A stretch of 64,000 bases of DNA from Methanococcoides orientis (GCF_021184045.1 NZ_CP073710.1:248001-312000); one strand, 5' to 3'; shown: positions 12,947 to 22,386, counted from the first letter of the stretch. Notes: generated by a model from the sequence alone, not told the origin. Translations and numbers: made by a program.

Positions 12947-13349
12947 TTATGTTGCCAATACTTCGTACTCCTTAGGTACAGTATATACATTGGCAAAATC
13001 AAATTCAGCCTGTGAAACTGTTTCGCCTGCTGCCTGCTGGTTGGTCATTTCTTTCAGACCATACAGGCTTTGCCTCGCGTCTTTGAAGTAGAATCTTTCT
13101 TGCAGGAAATTCTCATCCTTCAGTCTTCCCAATGCATATCGGATAGTGCGTGGGGGAAGATAACTTTGTTCGGCGATTTCTTTCTGTGTCAGAAGACCAC
13201 CGTATTCAAGTACCTTGTAGACAAGTTTTGCAGAAGGTGGCAACGCTTCAATTGTCTTTCTCAGGTGTTTGTCCTTTGGCTCTTCGATGCTTTTCTTTAT
13301 CTGTACGTTTTTCTCGTGATTGTCAACAAAAGCGATCCCTCATTTTCAT
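12947..13349 (-). CDS. Winged-helix transcriptional regulator, frameshifted near its start
   Basis: The visible open frame encodes a winged-helix DNA-binding protein of the MarR/ArsR kind. Its core is LPPSAKLVYKVLEYGGLLTQKEIAEQSYLPPRTIRYALGRLKDENFLQERF, a clear helix-turn-helix and wing. The frame remains open upstream to about 13358 without ATG, GTG or TTG, except TTG at 13243, which would remove part of the conserved start. A strong AAAGGAG site stands before ATG at 13349 in another frame, which stops after MKMRDRFC. A one-base shift near 13325-13335 would join it to VDNHEKNVQIKKSIEEP, so this is a frameshifted or mis-sequenced gene, or one with recoding. Target unknown. Confidence 0.6.
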
Positions 13350-13621
13350 TACTCCTTTGTATAGGTTGAATATAGTCGCACCATAGTTTGATATGGTACG
13401 TTGCAAATTCACTATTGTGAAGTCACACTTGTGAATACAAGTCTCTAATATATAAGCATATCGGCAATACACATCTGTTAAATAAGATCTACGGCATATT
13501 TTGTATTCTGGTCTTACAGTGGATTGATGAAGAATACGTCTTTATTTGCCTGTATCTTAGCTCTTATATCTTTAGAAGTAGAGCTATTTTCATTCCAATA
13601 TTAATGACCAAAGGTGAAAAA

Positions 13622-13855
13622 ATGACTGAAGACTCGATCGAATTAGATCTTAGGGGGGAGATTTGTCCCTTTACTTTCGTAAAAACCAAATTACAATTAG
13701 AGGAGCTGGAAAGTGGTGATAATCTCACGGTCGTTTTTGATTATGCACCTGCGATTTCAAATGTTCCTAAAAGTGTGAAGAATGAGGGTCATACGATTCT
13801 TGGTATTGACAAAGAAGAAAATAACATCTGGAAAGTTCACATTAAAAAAGCCTGA
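13622..13855 (+). CDS. TusA/SirA-like sulfur-carrier protein (copy 1)
   Basis: This small protein of about 77 residues has the TusA fold. The conserved N-terminal motif IELDLRGEICPFTFVKTKL contains the persulfide cysteine in CPFT, in place of the usual CPxP. TusA proteins hand sulfane sulfur to partner enzymes. The start at 13622 is preferred over 13604 because GGTG lies eight bases before it. It faces away from the sulfur cluster DUF169-SepCysS, and a further TusA-like gene is at 26291-26527. Confidence 0.85.
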   Translation: MTEDSIELDLRGEICPFTFVKTKLQLEELESGDNLTVVFDYAPAISNVPKSVKNEGHTILGIDKEENNIWKVHIKKA

Positions 13856-13953
13856 TCTCTCGGTAAAGCCTTATTTTTAATTATTTTATTCTTTTAAAAG
13901 TAAACAAAAGTAGATCTTCTACAACTCATGTGAGATCCACTTTTACTAAAAAT

Positions 13954-14961
13954 TCACTGTATCGTCTTGCGCTTGAATTTAGCAACACGGTCCAGCATTA
14001 CTTCTATTCCGTTGTTAACAAGTGCGTTGAACTTTTCAGGTTTCATGGCTGCACGTCTTATCGGTTCGTGGAGTTCGATCAGCAATATTGCATCCATCCA
14101 GTTGTCCCTGAGGCGATAGTTCATCGGTTCCTCGAACAGGTAGGATGCCATATCATCTGAAGCTTTTGCTGCAGCCGCATCTTTGAATTTGACTGGAACA
14201 TGCAGTGTAACTGAAGAGCTCTTCCCGCTTTCGTCTTTTGGAATGTATAGCCTTACGATCTCATCCCCGAAACGTCCGATGAAATGATCCGTGCCTTTCG
14301 TGAAACCAAGTGCAAGGATTGCATCCACCAAACGTGCCGGCAGGTCATCCATAAGACAGCCACAAAGTGCTTTTGTGATACTCTCTTCCTTCAGTGATTC
14401 TGTGAGCTCAACAAAGGCCTCCATAGGGAACCCGAACACGATCTCATCGTTCCTGTAATCGCTGAACATACGAGCTCCGGCACACAAAAGTGAGAGGTTC
14501 ACCTTGTTCTCCATTAACGGGATGGTCGTACATTCTCCACAGACAGCGAATTCACCTTTAAATTTTGCATTAACCATATCTCCTTTCACTTTGGAGAGTG
14601 TTGCAGCTACACGCATGAGTTTACTTGCGGTTCCTACAACCACCACAACATCAGGTTCGAATTCACATCTGTCAAGCGGTGTGACGGTCATTGTCCTGGT
14701 ATCCGCAGGTTTCATTCTTGGATACACATCCCCATAAGCAGGTTCTGTGAAACCAAGTGCCAGTTCTGCGCTTGCACATGACATATCATCAGCTGAACAA
14801 GTATAGGATGTACCAAAGGCTGCTGCTTTTCTCACGATCTCACAATAACGCATTGGGTGCGGAATATTTGGCTCATCGTCGCTATTGAACTTCACGGCAA
14901 CCGGTGTAAGCGGCAACTCGAAGAATTGTCTGAACTGTTTTGTCAGTTCCGTATATTTCAT
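13954..14961 (-). CDS. DUF169 family protein, coupled to SepCysS
   Basis: This 335-residue protein of the DUF169 family has no known reaction. The N-terminal part reads LTPVAVKF, typical of the family, and several cysteines are spread over the middle (CSADDMSCASAE near 56-67, CGEC near 143, CGCLMDD near 205). These could bind a metal or an iron-sulfur cluster. Its start overlaps the SepCysS stop as ATGA, so the two are translated together. DUF169 members are often found near methanogenesis or redox genes. A role in giving sulfur or electrons to SepCysS is my inference from the coupling only. Confidence 0.75.
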   Translation of the reverse strand: MKYTELTKQFRQFFELPLTPVAVKFNSDDEPNIPHPMRYCEIVRKAAAFGTSYTCSADDMSCASAELALGFTEPAYGDVYPRMKPADTRTMTVTPLDRCEFEPDVVVVVGTASKLMRVAATLSKVKGDMVNAKFKGEFAVCGECTTIPLMENKVNLSLLCAGARMFSDYRNDEIVFGFPMEAFVELTESLKEESITKALCGCLMDDLPARLVDAILALGFTKGTDHFIGRFGDEIVRLYIPKDESGKSSSVTLHVPVKFKDAAAAKASDDMASYLFEEPMNYRLRDNWMDAILLIELHEPIRRAAMKPEKFNALVNNGIEVMLDRVAKFKRKTIQ

Positions 14962-16115
14962 GCTTCATCCTCCACCGGTATATCATATTTCCTTGCTATC
15001 TCAATGAAAGCGTTTGCGACGTATTCTACCTGAACTCTGCTGAGTCCGAATGTATTTAATTTGAAACTTTTGCTCATCCCGGGCTGGATTCCAATTATCT
15101 TTCGCTTCTTAAGTTCATGGTATAGGAAATAACCACGTTTCTTGGTCTTGGCAGCAGCTTCAAAGAGCGGGAGGGATTCGAATGCTACAAGTGTATGTTC
15201 TGTTGGCTTGACACCCATCTGGTGAAATCCTTCTATACGCTCGAGCTGAGATGCAAGGTATCTTGCATTCTCGACATGTTCATCCCAGTGCTTCACACGT
15301 TCCACAACACTCGGGAATGATGCCATAAGTGACATCACCGGAACTCCAAATACAGGTGAGCATCCAAACAGGGCAACCTCCTTTTTAGTGAAGCCACGTC
15401 CACTCCAGTCACCTCGGATGGTTGACTTATCGAATACCTGCTGGTTCCATTCAAAGGTAGTTGCAAGTATTCCCATTGGGGCGGATGCCGCCCAGCTTTT
15501 GTGTCCGGAAGCACACAGGAAGTCCACACCAAGTTTCTTTCCATCAATAGGCATTATTCCTGAAGAGTAAGCTGTATTCAGCAGGAACGGAACACCGTAT
15601 TCTTTACAGATCTTCCCAACGGATGCAGCATCTGCCACATTTCCATAACGATAATCAACATGTGTAAGCAATGCCAGTGCTGGTAGTGAACCGGTATTGC
15701 GTTCAACTTCCTCGAACTTTTCTGCGTATCCTTCAGGATCGATTGTAAATTCCGGGTAGCCGCTATGTGGTACCTCAACGACCTTCAGCTGGTTCGCCTC
15801 TGCTGCAAGATATGATGTATAATGTGCAAGTGAATCCAGTACAAGGGTCTCACCGGGTTCTGTGACCATGTGCATTGCTGCCCATTTTGCATGGCGGCAA
15901 CCGGCTGTGAACCTCACGTCATCCATATTCAGGAATTCTGCAATATCTGCTGTAAGATTCCTTACAGGGGGGTTTTGGACAAGATCGACCCTTGATTCGA
16001 AACAGAAGTCACAAACTGAATAACCATCCGCAAATTCAAGTGCTGCTTTTCTGGCCTCAGCGGTAAGCACTCCTCCCCGCTGGATCGGGTTCAGGTTAAT
16101 GTATGTGCTTTCAAT
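14958..16115 (-). CDS. pscS: O-phosphoseryl-tRNA(Cys) : cysteinyl-tRNA(Cys) synthase (SepCysS)
   Basis: This PLP enzyme converts phosphoserine on tRNA-Cys to cysteine, which is the tRNA-dependent cysteine route of methanogens. Seen: N-terminal INLNPIQRGGVLTAEARKAALEFADGYSVCDFC with conserved cysteines, the PLP lysine in CASGHKSWAASAP, and CRHAKWAAMH. GTG at 16070 is the first conventional start, but the conserved INLNPIQRGG lies upstream of it. The frame is open there with no ATG, GTG or TTG, so ATT at 16115 (giving xESTYINLNPIQ) may be the initiator. A TATA box TTTATAAATA at 16131-16140 fits a start close to this point. DUF169 follows with a four-base overlap. Confidence 0.92.
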   Translation of the reverse strand: MESTYINLNPIQRGGVLTAEARKAALEFADGYSVCDFCFESRVDLVQNPPVRNLTADIAEFLNMDDVRFTAGCRHAKWAAMHMVTEPGETLVLDSLAHYTSYLAAEANQLKVVEVPHSGYPEFTIDPEGYAEKFEEVERNTGSLPALALLTHVDYRYGNVADAASVGKICKEYGVPFLLNTAYSSGIMPIDGKKLGVDFLCASGHKSWAASAPMGILATTFEWNQQVFDKSTIRGDWSGRGFTKKEVALFGCSPVFGVPVMSLMASFPSVVERVKHWDEHVENARYLASQLERIEGFHQMGVKPTEHTLVAFESLPLFEAAAKTKKRGYFLYHELKKRKIIGIQPGMSKSFKLNTFGLSRVQVEYVANAFIEIARKYDIPVEDEA

Positions 16116-16197
16116 ACCCCTGTTTAAATTTTTATAAATATCAAGATTCAGTTGGAATTCCTCCTGTATTCTGTTGGTCTAATACAATTCTTCTTGC

Positions 16198-16446
16198 TCA
16201 GAGGAAGCCTTCAAGTTCCTCTTGTATCTCGTCCTTTTCCACTCGACCGATAAACACAACTTCCTCATTAATAGTGATAGTAGGCACTTCTTCTATCCCG
16301 AGTTGCTTTGCTCTTTCAGCACCTTCCAGGCTTGTTACGTTTATTTCCTTGAACATAACACCTTCGGGGAGAACTTCTATTATCTGGTTCCTGACATAAT
16401 GGCAGTTCATGCAAATATCGGAATAATACAGTTCTATTAATGTCAT
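16198..16446 (-). CDS. Thioredoxin/glutaredoxin-fold protein (CMNC)
   Basis: This thioredoxin-fold protein of about 82 residues begins MTLIELYYSDICMNCHYVRN. It has a CMNC redox motif in place of CGPC or CPYC and the cis-proline motif EEVPTITI. Small methanogen redoxins of this type act in disulfide exchange. It lies directly upstream of, and on the same strand as, SepCysS. That would suit a reductant for persulfides or disulfides in that system, which is inference. The longer frame up to 16530 adds a non-conserved N-terminus and is not preferred. Confidence 0.75.
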   Translation of the reverse strand: MTLIELYYSDICMNCHYVRNQIIEVLPEGVMFKEINVTSLEGAERAKQLGIEEVPTITINEEVVFIGRVEKDEIQEELEGFL

Positions 16447-16544
16447 CGATGGTCTATTAACTGCCAGATAAATAACAAATGGTATCCTGACAATTATTGC
16501 CTCCCCCATTACCTTATTAATATCTTGCATATATAAGAAGTTCT

Positions 16545-16772
16545 ATGGACGCTACAACGATCAACAGGACAAAGTCAGCGATAGACGCTCTTATCGAGGT
16601 ACAACAGTTGTGGATAGACAATGTACCTGAGTATGATCTTTCAGACAGGGAACTTGTACTATTGAAAAAGCGCCTTAATCGCGCAATGGACAATGTCCGG
16701 AAGATCTATGAAGACAATGAAGAAATTATGACCAGGGCAGAAGAATCGCTTAAAAAAGAAAATGCCAGATGA
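16545..16772 (+). CDS. Small helical protein of unknown function
   Basis: This 75-residue, highly charged protein (MDATTINRTKSAIDALIEVQ...) is probably all alpha-helical with heptad-like spacing of Leu, Ile and Val. I do not recognise a family. It is divergent from the thioredoxin-fold gene, and the shared region holds possible TATA boxes. No Shine-Dalgarno site is clear, so it may be leaderless. Confidence 0.55.
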   Translation: MDATTINRTKSAIDALIEVQQLWIDNVPEYDLSDRELVLLKKRLNRAMDNVRKIYEDNEEIMTRAEESLKKENAR

Positions 16773-16886
16773 AACTGTCAGAGCTGATCACTAATATTAC
16801 GCATTTTAATATTGAGTGAAAAGATATTATATTCCATAATGCATCGATCCGAATTAATATTATCCGGATCGGGTATACTTATCTTT

Positions 16887-17846
16887 TTATGAAACAAGAC
16901 TGATGGCAGTATATGCTATCAGACCTGCTACCAGTGGTGATGTGATCCACATGGTCACGATCCGTTTTACAGTTTTGTTCTTTATTGTATCTATGCCCCT
17001 ATTAGCACATCCAATACCAATGACAGCTGCAGGTACTAACTGGCCAAGTGCCACAGGAATGCCGTAATGGGATGCACCATGTACGATGATAGCTGCAATG
17101 GCTTCGATGAAGATCGCACGTATAGTACAGATCTCCGCGATGTCCGTTCCAACTGTCTGAAGGATACGGCCACCTATCAGTATAGCTCCAATGCCAAGTG
17201 TAAGCCCTCCGATAACAGCTCCGGTTGTCGGATCCATAAATCCTGCTCCCACAATAGGACCAACAGCATTTGCAGCATTGTTAGCACCTGCTGAATAAGC
17301 AACATAACAACCGGTCACAGTCAGGAGTTTTGCAATAGTGCTTCTTATCTGTGCTTCAGATTCATGTTCTACAAGCCAGACCACAAGCCTGGGGTGAATA
17401 TATTTGCCAGAAAGATACGCAAGCACGAAGGCAAGTACCGGTGTGGCTATCCACCAACCCACGATCTGTGATAGCAGCTGGGTATCGAGTACCCCGTAGA
17501 ATATGCCAATTCCGACAATAGCTCCTACAGCTGACTGACTGGCTGATATGGGGACCTTCAGTATATTTCCGATGAACAGGCTGATGGCAGCTGCACTTGT
17601 TGCAATGATCGCTGCAGTAAGGGTTATCGTGTTGCCTGGAACAATTCCCTCACCAAGGGTCCTGATAACTTCCTCACCACTAAGTACAGCACCAAGCAGG
17701 GAAAATATTGCAATTAATGTTACTGCCTGTCTTTTGGTACGGGCTCGTGCACCATATGCTGCTCCCATGGCAGCGGCTGCATTGTTCCCGCCAATGTTGA
17801 TCCCCATGAAGATCGCAGATGCAATGGCAGCCAGTGCTATGATCAT
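16887..17846 (-). CDS. PiT-family anion permease, possibly a sulfate permease (CysP-like)
   Basis: This 319-residue membrane protein of the inorganic phosphate transporter family has about ten helices and two inverted repeats, each with the family signature (MGINIGGNNAAAAMGAAYG near residue 13 and AYSAGANNAANAVGPIVG near 184). PiT members carry phosphate with Na+ or H+, but Bacillus CysP of this family carries sulfate and also has a MNIG-x-AAASMG-like start. The gene is divergent from the sulfite reductase/APS reductase/CysDN run, with only 233 bases between. Sulfate is therefore a good candidate substrate. Start ATG at 17846 has GGGAG upstream. Confidence 0.8.
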   Translation of the reverse strand: MIIALAAIASAIFMGINIGGNNAAAAMGAAYGARARTKRQAVTLIAIFSLLGAVLSGEEVIRTLGEGIVPGNTITLTAAIIATSAAAISLFIGNILKVPISASQSAVGAIVGIGIFYGVLDTQLLSQIVGWWIATPVLAFVLAYLSGKYIHPRLVVWLVEHESEAQIRSTIAKLLTVTGCYVAYSAGANNAANAVGPIVGAGFMDPTTGAVIGGLTLGIGAILIGGRILQTVGTDIAEICTIRAIFIEAIAAIIVHGASHYGIPVALGQLVPAAVIGIGCANRGIDTIKNKTVKRIVTMWITSPLVAGLIAYTAISLVS

Positions 17847-18079
17847 TTGTTAGTAACTCCCTTGATTTCGTTCCGTTTACTTTATAGCTCTCGATTTACT
17901 TAGCTTTATTTACAAGTTTTATTTACAAGTTTTATTTTTGGAGTAAATATATAGCATATGAAAGGTAATTTGTTATATAGCAGTGGGGAATGGGGCTAAA
18001 ATTACCACTAAAAAGAGTGCAACTTTTGCCTTTTTATATACATATATATCTATATCTGCGGAACTTACGGTGATAATAC
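17847..18079. promoter_or_regulatory. Divergent promoter region of the permease and sulfate-reduction genes
   Basis: This 233-base AT-rich region contains a tandem repeat of TTTATTTACAAG at about 17907-17935. On the plus side it contains TTTTTATATACATATATATC (18031-18050), a likely TATA box for the sulfite reductase gene. The repeats may be operator sites for joint control of the two directions. Confidence 0.4.
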
Positions 18080-18940
18080 ATGGGTAATAAGACTATCAAC
18101 TATGACAGGCTCAAACAGGGCGGTTTTCTTCGCCAGAGGCAGAAGGAAGACCTTTTCTCAATGCGGCTTCGCGTTGTCGGTGGTCAGCTGACCGCTGATC
18201 AGCTTCGGGCACTCGCTGATGCTTCTGAGAAGTATGGCAAGGGTGAGGTTCACATAACTGCACGACAGGGGCTTGAGATATCATATATTCCTTTTGATGA
18301 TGCAGAGAACCTTCTTGACGAACTCGAGAACAGAAATGTTCGCCAGGGTACCTGTGGTCCGAGAGTTCGTGGAGTAGTTGCCTGCCAGGGGAATCTCATC
18401 TGTCCGCGTGGACTGATCGATGCAGAGGATATCGCAAAAAAGATCGATGAGAAGTACTTTGCCATGGAACTTCCCGGCAAGTTCAAATTTGCAGTTACAG
18501 GCTGTCCATCATCATGTATGAAACCACAGGAGAACGACCTTGGTGTAATGGGTGGGCTTGAACCAAAATGGGTAGAGGATAAATGTACCTATTGTGGTCT
18601 CTGCCAAACAGTATGTCCAGTAGATGCTATCAAGGTCGAGGATGGTGCCCTGCATTATTACAGGGACAAATGCAACTTGTGTGGTCAGTGTCTCCTGATA
18701 TGCCCAACTGAGGCATGGGTCAAGTCAAGAGAAGGGTACACGGTCTACGTTGGTGGCAAGGTTGGAAAACATCCAAGACTTGGTATCAGACTGACCGAGC
18801 TTGTAGACGAAGATACTCTGTTCAGGATCATTGAGAGGTCTGTGGAGTTCTTCAATATAGAAGCAACTTCAGGAGAACGATTTGGAGATACTATCCAGCG
18901 TGTAGGGCTTGAAGAGTTCAAGGCCTTTGTGCTGGAATAA
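18080..18940 (+). CDS. Siroheme sulfite reductase-like protein with ferredoxin domain
   Basis: This 286-residue assimilatory-type small sulfite (or nitrite) reductase reduces sulfite to sulfide. The N-terminal ferredoxin-like half domain (1-70) is followed by siroheme/[4Fe-4S] ligands C-x5-C (CQGNLIC near 103) and C-x3-C (CPSSC near 142). A two-cluster ferredoxin insert follows, CTYCGLCQTVCP near 172 and CNLCGQCLLICP near 202. Start ATG at 18080 has GGTGA at the right distance. It is the first of four genes for sulfate to sulfide. Many methanogens have such small Dsr-like proteins of unproven role, but the context here makes sulfite a convincing substrate. A hairpin follows the gene. Confidence 0.88.
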   Translation: MGNKTINYDRLKQGGFLRQRQKEDLFSMRLRVVGGQLTADQLRALADASEKYGKGEVHITARQGLEISYIPFDDAENLLDELENRNVRQGTCGPRVRGVVACQGNLICPRGLIDAEDIAKKIDEKYFAMELPGKFKFAVTGCPSSCMKPQENDLGVMGGLEPKWVEDKCTYCGLCQTVCPVDAIKVEDGALHYYRDKCNLCGQCLLICPTEAWVKSREGYTVYVGGKVGKHPRLGIRLTELVDEDTLFRIIERSVEFFNIEATSGERFGDTIQRVGLEEFKAFVLE

Positions 18941-18951
18941 TTTGAGAGTTT

Positions 18952-18978
18952 GTACCATCAGTAAGGAACTGCTGGTAC
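18952..18978 (+). terminator. Hairpin after sulfite reductase gene
   Basis: GTACCATCAG and CTGCTGGTAC form a 10-base stem with one mismatch and a short loop, with T-rich sequence after it. It may end or attenuate the transcript before cysH. Confidence 0.45.
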
Positions 18979-19051
18979 GGACCTCATTTTATTTATGCTT
19001 ATAATCACAGTTTCTCATAATATTTCATCAAGATCACAGGAAAAAGAGATC

Positions 19052-19795
19052 ATGCCAGAAAAGGATCCGGAAATAATAAAAGAGATCGAACAATTTGCTG
19101 AAGATTATAAAGACAGTTCACCGCAGGAGATCCTTGAGTATGCACTGAACAGGTTTGGCTCAGGCATATCTATTGCATTCAGTGGTGCTGAGGATGTTGT
19201 GCTCATTGATATGGCAACTAAGATCAAGGCACAAGTCAGTGTATTTTCCCTTGATACAGGTCGTTTGCACTCTGAAACCTACAAGTTCTTCGACGTGGTG
19301 CGGGAGCATTATAACATCCCACTGGAGATCTTCTTTGCTAACAGGGAAAAGACCGAAGAACTTGTCCTCAAGAAGGGTATGTTCTCATTCTACAAGGACG
19401 GTCACCAGGAATGTTGTGGTGCCAGAAAGGTCGATCCACTAAGACGTTCCCTTAGCAAGAGGTCTGCATGGATCACAGGCCAGCGTAAAGACCAGAGTCC
19501 TAACACGCGTGCAGAAATACCCGTGGCTGAATTTGATTTGGCATTTGGTGACGGTACACTTGTGAAGTTCAATCCTCTGGCCAACTGGACTTCCAAACAG
19601 GTCTGGGATTATATAAGGGAAAACGATGTTCCGTACAACGAACTCCATGAGAAGGGATATGTCAGCATTGGCTGTGAACCATGTACCAGACCTGTACTGC
19701 CGGGACAGCATGAACGTGAAGGACGCTGGTGGTGGGAAGAAGCAACCAAGAAAGAATGTGGACTTCATTCAGGAAATGTTAGATCACAGTCTTAA
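19052..19795 (+). CDS. cysH: Adenylylsulfate (APS) reductase, CysH family, iron-sulfur type
   Basis: This is a thioredoxin-dependent reductase of the CysH family, about 247 residues, yielding sulfite and AMP from APS. Motifs: [12 protein letters not shown] near the PP-loop, [25 protein letters not shown], and [21 protein letters not shown], ending with ECGLH, which holds the catalytic cysteine. The CC plus CxxC set binds a [4Fe-4S] cluster, which marks APS- rather than PAPS-reductases. No APS kinase is present, in keeping with this. Start ATG at 19052 is preferred because the frame upstream is not conserved. Confidence 0.9.
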   Translation: MPEKDPEIIKEIEQFAEDYKDSSPQEILEYALNRFGSGISIAFSGAEDVVLIDMATKIKAQVSVFSLDTGRLHSETYKFFDVVREHYNIPLEIFFANREKTEELVLKKGMFSFYKDGHQECCGARKVDPLRRSLSKRSAWITGQRKDQSPNTRAEIPVAEFDLAFGDGTLVKFNPLANWTSKQVWDYIRENDVPYNELHEKGYVSIGCEPCTRPVLPGQHEREGRWWWEEATKKECGLHSGNVRSQS

Positions 19796-19887
19796 AAATC
19801 AGAATCAAGATTTCAGAATAAAAGATCACAGGTTCAATTGAGAACGTCATTGAATATATTTATCAAAAAATAAGTGGAGGGTCAAAT

Positions 19888-20796
19888 ATGGTCACTACGG
19901 AAGAATCTTATCGGCTTTCAAATCTAAAGACACTTGAAGCAGAAAGCATAGGCATTATCAGAGAAGTTGCTGCAGAATTTGAAAATCCAGTGATGTTGTA
20001 TTCGGTAGGTAAGGACTCGTCGGTCATGGCCCATCTGGCGATTAAGGCCTTTTATCCGAAAAAAGTGCCTTTCCCTTTATTGCATATTGACACCGGATAC
20101 AAGTTTCCTGAAATGTACGAATTCAGGGATTATTATACAAAAAAACACAACCTTGATCTGAAGGTTCACAGGAACGAAGAAGCCCTCAAAAAAGGGATAA
20201 ATCCACTTACGGTGGGGACGGTCAAATGTTGTGCCGAGCTTAAAACAAAAGCACTCCTTGATGGTTTAAATGAAGGTGGCTATGATGCAGCGTTTGGTGG
20301 TGCCCGGAGAGATGAAGAAAAATCAAGGGCAAAGGAAAGAATTTATTCATTCCGCGACAAGCATGGCCAGTGGAATCCAAAGGACCAGAAACCTGAATTA
20401 TGGAATCTCTTTAATTCAAAAATAGATCCCGGGGAATCCATAAGGGTATTCCCGCTCTCGAACTGGACAGAACTTGATATCTGGACATATATTTACCATG
20501 AAAATATTGAGATCGTTCCTCTTTACTTCGCAAAGAAAAGACCGGTCATTGAGAAGCATGGTCAACTAATTCCGGTTTATACGGATGAGCACGAGGAAGA
20601 GGTCAAGGAGGTCATGTGCCGCTTCAGGACACTGGGATGCCACTACTGTACAGGTGCAGTAAGGTCAGAGGCAGACACTCTGCCGAAGATCATTGAGGAG
20701 ATGATGGTTGCCCGCCATTCCGAGCGTATCACAAGGGTGATCGACCACGACCAGGATAGCTCCATGGAGCAAAAGAAGAAGGAGGGATACTTTTGA
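19888..20796 (+). CDS. cysD: Sulfate adenylyltransferase subunit 2
   Basis: This 302-residue PP-loop catalytic subunit of heterodimeric ATP sulfurylase makes APS from sulfate and ATP. Visible: [19 protein letters not shown] (PP-loop), [49 protein letters not shown], and the C-terminal [15 protein letters not shown]. The ribosome binding site is GGAGGG. It overlaps cysN by four bases. CysDN-type ATP sulfurylase is mostly bacterial; its presence in a methanogen suggests acquisition. Confidence 0.96.
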   Translation: MVTTEESYRLSNLKTLEAESIGIIREVAAEFENPVMLYSVGKDSSVMAHLAIKAFYPKKVPFPLLHIDTGYKFPEMYEFRDYYTKKHNLDLKVHRNEEALKKGINPLTVGTVKCCAELKTKALLDGLNEGGYDAAFGGARRDEEKSRAKERIYSFRDKHGQWNPKDQKPELWNLFNSKIDPGESIRVFPLSNWTELDIWTYIYHENIEIVPLYFAKKRPVIEKHGQLIPVYTDEHEEEVKEVMCRFRTLGCHYCTGAVRSEADTLPKIIEEMMVARHSERITRVIDHDQDSSMEQKKKEGYF

Positions 20797-22340
20797 AGGG
20801 TTCCGAATCTTTAGTTGAACAAAATCAGAATATTGATCTATTACGCTTTGCCACTGCAGGAAGTGTGGATGATGGTAAATCAACCCTTATTGGGAGATTA
20901 CTATATGATTCAAAATCAATATTTGAGGATCAACTGAATTTAATAAAGACATTCTCGAAAGCCCACAGAAACCAGGAAATAGATTATTCTCTGGTAACTG
21001 ATGGTCTTAAATCTGAAAGGGAGCAGGGAATTACAATTGATGTTGCATACAGGTTCTACTCGACCCCTAAAAGGCGCTTTATTATTTCAGATACCCCAGG
21101 GCATGAGCAATATACAAGGAACATGGCTACAGGTGCATCAAATGCATCTCTCGCCCTAATCCTCATTGACGCCAGGAACGGAGTTGTAACACAGACAAAA
21201 CGTCACTCATTTATCTCATCGCTTCTTGGTATCCGGAACTTTGTAGTTGCCGTCAATAAAATGGATCTTGTTGACTACTCAGAAGAAGTGTTCGAGAATA
21301 TTGTAAGTGAGTTCAATGCCTTTGCTGATAAATTATCGGATGAATCAATTTACTTCATACCCCTAAGTGCCCTCAAAGGTGACAATGTAATCGAAAGAAG
21401 CGACAATATGCCTTGGTATAAGGGATCTACGTTGCTTGATTATTTGGAGAACGTAAATGTGACCGGTGGTCGCAACCTGACAGAATTCAGATTCCCCGTC
21501 CAGTATGTTAACTGGGGAGGGGGCGATGATTTCAGGGGTTATTGTGGCACAATAGCTTCAGGCGTGGTCCACAAAGGAGATAAGGTAAGAGTTCTCCCTT
21601 CGGGAAAAACCAGTAAGATCTCAAGTATCGTTACGTATGATGGTGATCTGGATTATGCTTATGCTCCTATGGCAGTAACCCTTTGCCTTGAGGATGACGT
21701 TGACATAAGTCGCGGTGATCTGATCGCAAAGGTTGATGACCTTCCTGTAATTGCCGGCAGTCTGGAGGCAAACTTGGTCTGGATGGATAATGCTCCCATG
21801 GAGGTCGGGAAAGATTATGTGATCAAGCATACTACCAGCATGGTTAAAGGAAATTTCTCAGAAGTACTTCATGAGTTCGATCCTGAAGACATCAGCATGA
21901 AAACTTCGGAGTTCTTGAGCTTAAATGAGATCGGAAAAGTTAAGATCGATTTAAAGGCCCCGATATTTGCCGACATTTATTCTGAGAACAAGATCACAGG
22001 TTCATTTATTGTAATTGATCCTCACACCAACCAGACTGCTGCTGCGGGTATGATCACGAAATACAATCAGGTATCTCCTGACAAAGCATGCAAGGCTGTG
22101 ACTGCGAAGGTTATCCGTTATCCTGGAGATAAAAGGGAAGAGGCACAGTCCAATTATGACCGCCTTTCCATGAAGGGTACACATTGTATCTACGTGGATG
22201 ATGATCTGCTACAGGAAACCCTTTGCAAAGGAGTCCCGGTTGGAAGTGAGCAATATTCCGACACAATTGAGGATCTGTGCAAGATCGTTACGAGATCAGG
22301 CGTATCAGTAGTTTTGTGCTCTGATCATTTGAGCAGTTGA
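20793..22340 (+). CDS. cysN: Sulfate adenylyltransferase subunit 1 (GTPase)
   Basis: This 515-residue EF-Tu-like GTPase subunit couples GTP hydrolysis to APS synthesis by CysD. GTPase motifs: [17 protein letters not shown] near 26-42, [12 protein letters not shown] near 100, and NKMD near 154, with EF-Tu beta-barrel domains II and III after about 230. It has no C-terminal APS kinase domain. The TTG start at 20793 overlaps the cysD stop and has GGAGGG before it. A hairpin at 22360-22386 follows. Confidence 0.95.
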   Translation: MKGSESLVEQNQNIDLLRFATAGSVDDGKSTLIGRLLYDSKSIFEDQLNLIKTFSKAHRNQEIDYSLVTDGLKSEREQGITIDVAYRFYSTPKRRFIISDTPGHEQYTRNMATGASNASLALILIDARNGVVTQTKRHSFISSLLGIRNFVVAVNKMDLVDYSEEVFENIVSEFNAFADKLSDESIYFIPLSALKGDNVIERSDNMPWYKGSTLLDYLENVNVTGGRNLTEFRFPVQYVNWGGGDDFRGYCGTIASGVVHKGDKVRVLPSGKTSKISSIVTYDGDLDYAYAPMAVTLCLEDDVDISRGDLIAKVDDLPVIAGSLEANLVWMDNAPMEVGKDYVIKHTTSMVKGNFSEVLHEFDPEDISMKTSEFLSLNEIGKVKIDLKAPIFADIYSENKITGSFIVIDPHTNQTAAAGMITKYNQVSPDKACKAVTAKVIRYPGDKREEAQSNYDRLSMKGTHCIYVDDDLLQETLCKGVPVGSEQYSDTIEDLCKIVTRSGVSVVLCSDHLSS

Positions 22341-22359
22341 ATTGATTGAGATGGGATGC

Positions 22360-22386
22360 CTCTGCATTTAATAGATAGGTGCAGAG
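22360..22386 (+). terminator. Hairpin after cysN
   Basis: CTCTGCA and TGCAGAG form a seven-base stem with a 13-base loop, followed by TTATTTCCTCTC. It probably ends the cysHDN transcript. Confidence 0.4.
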
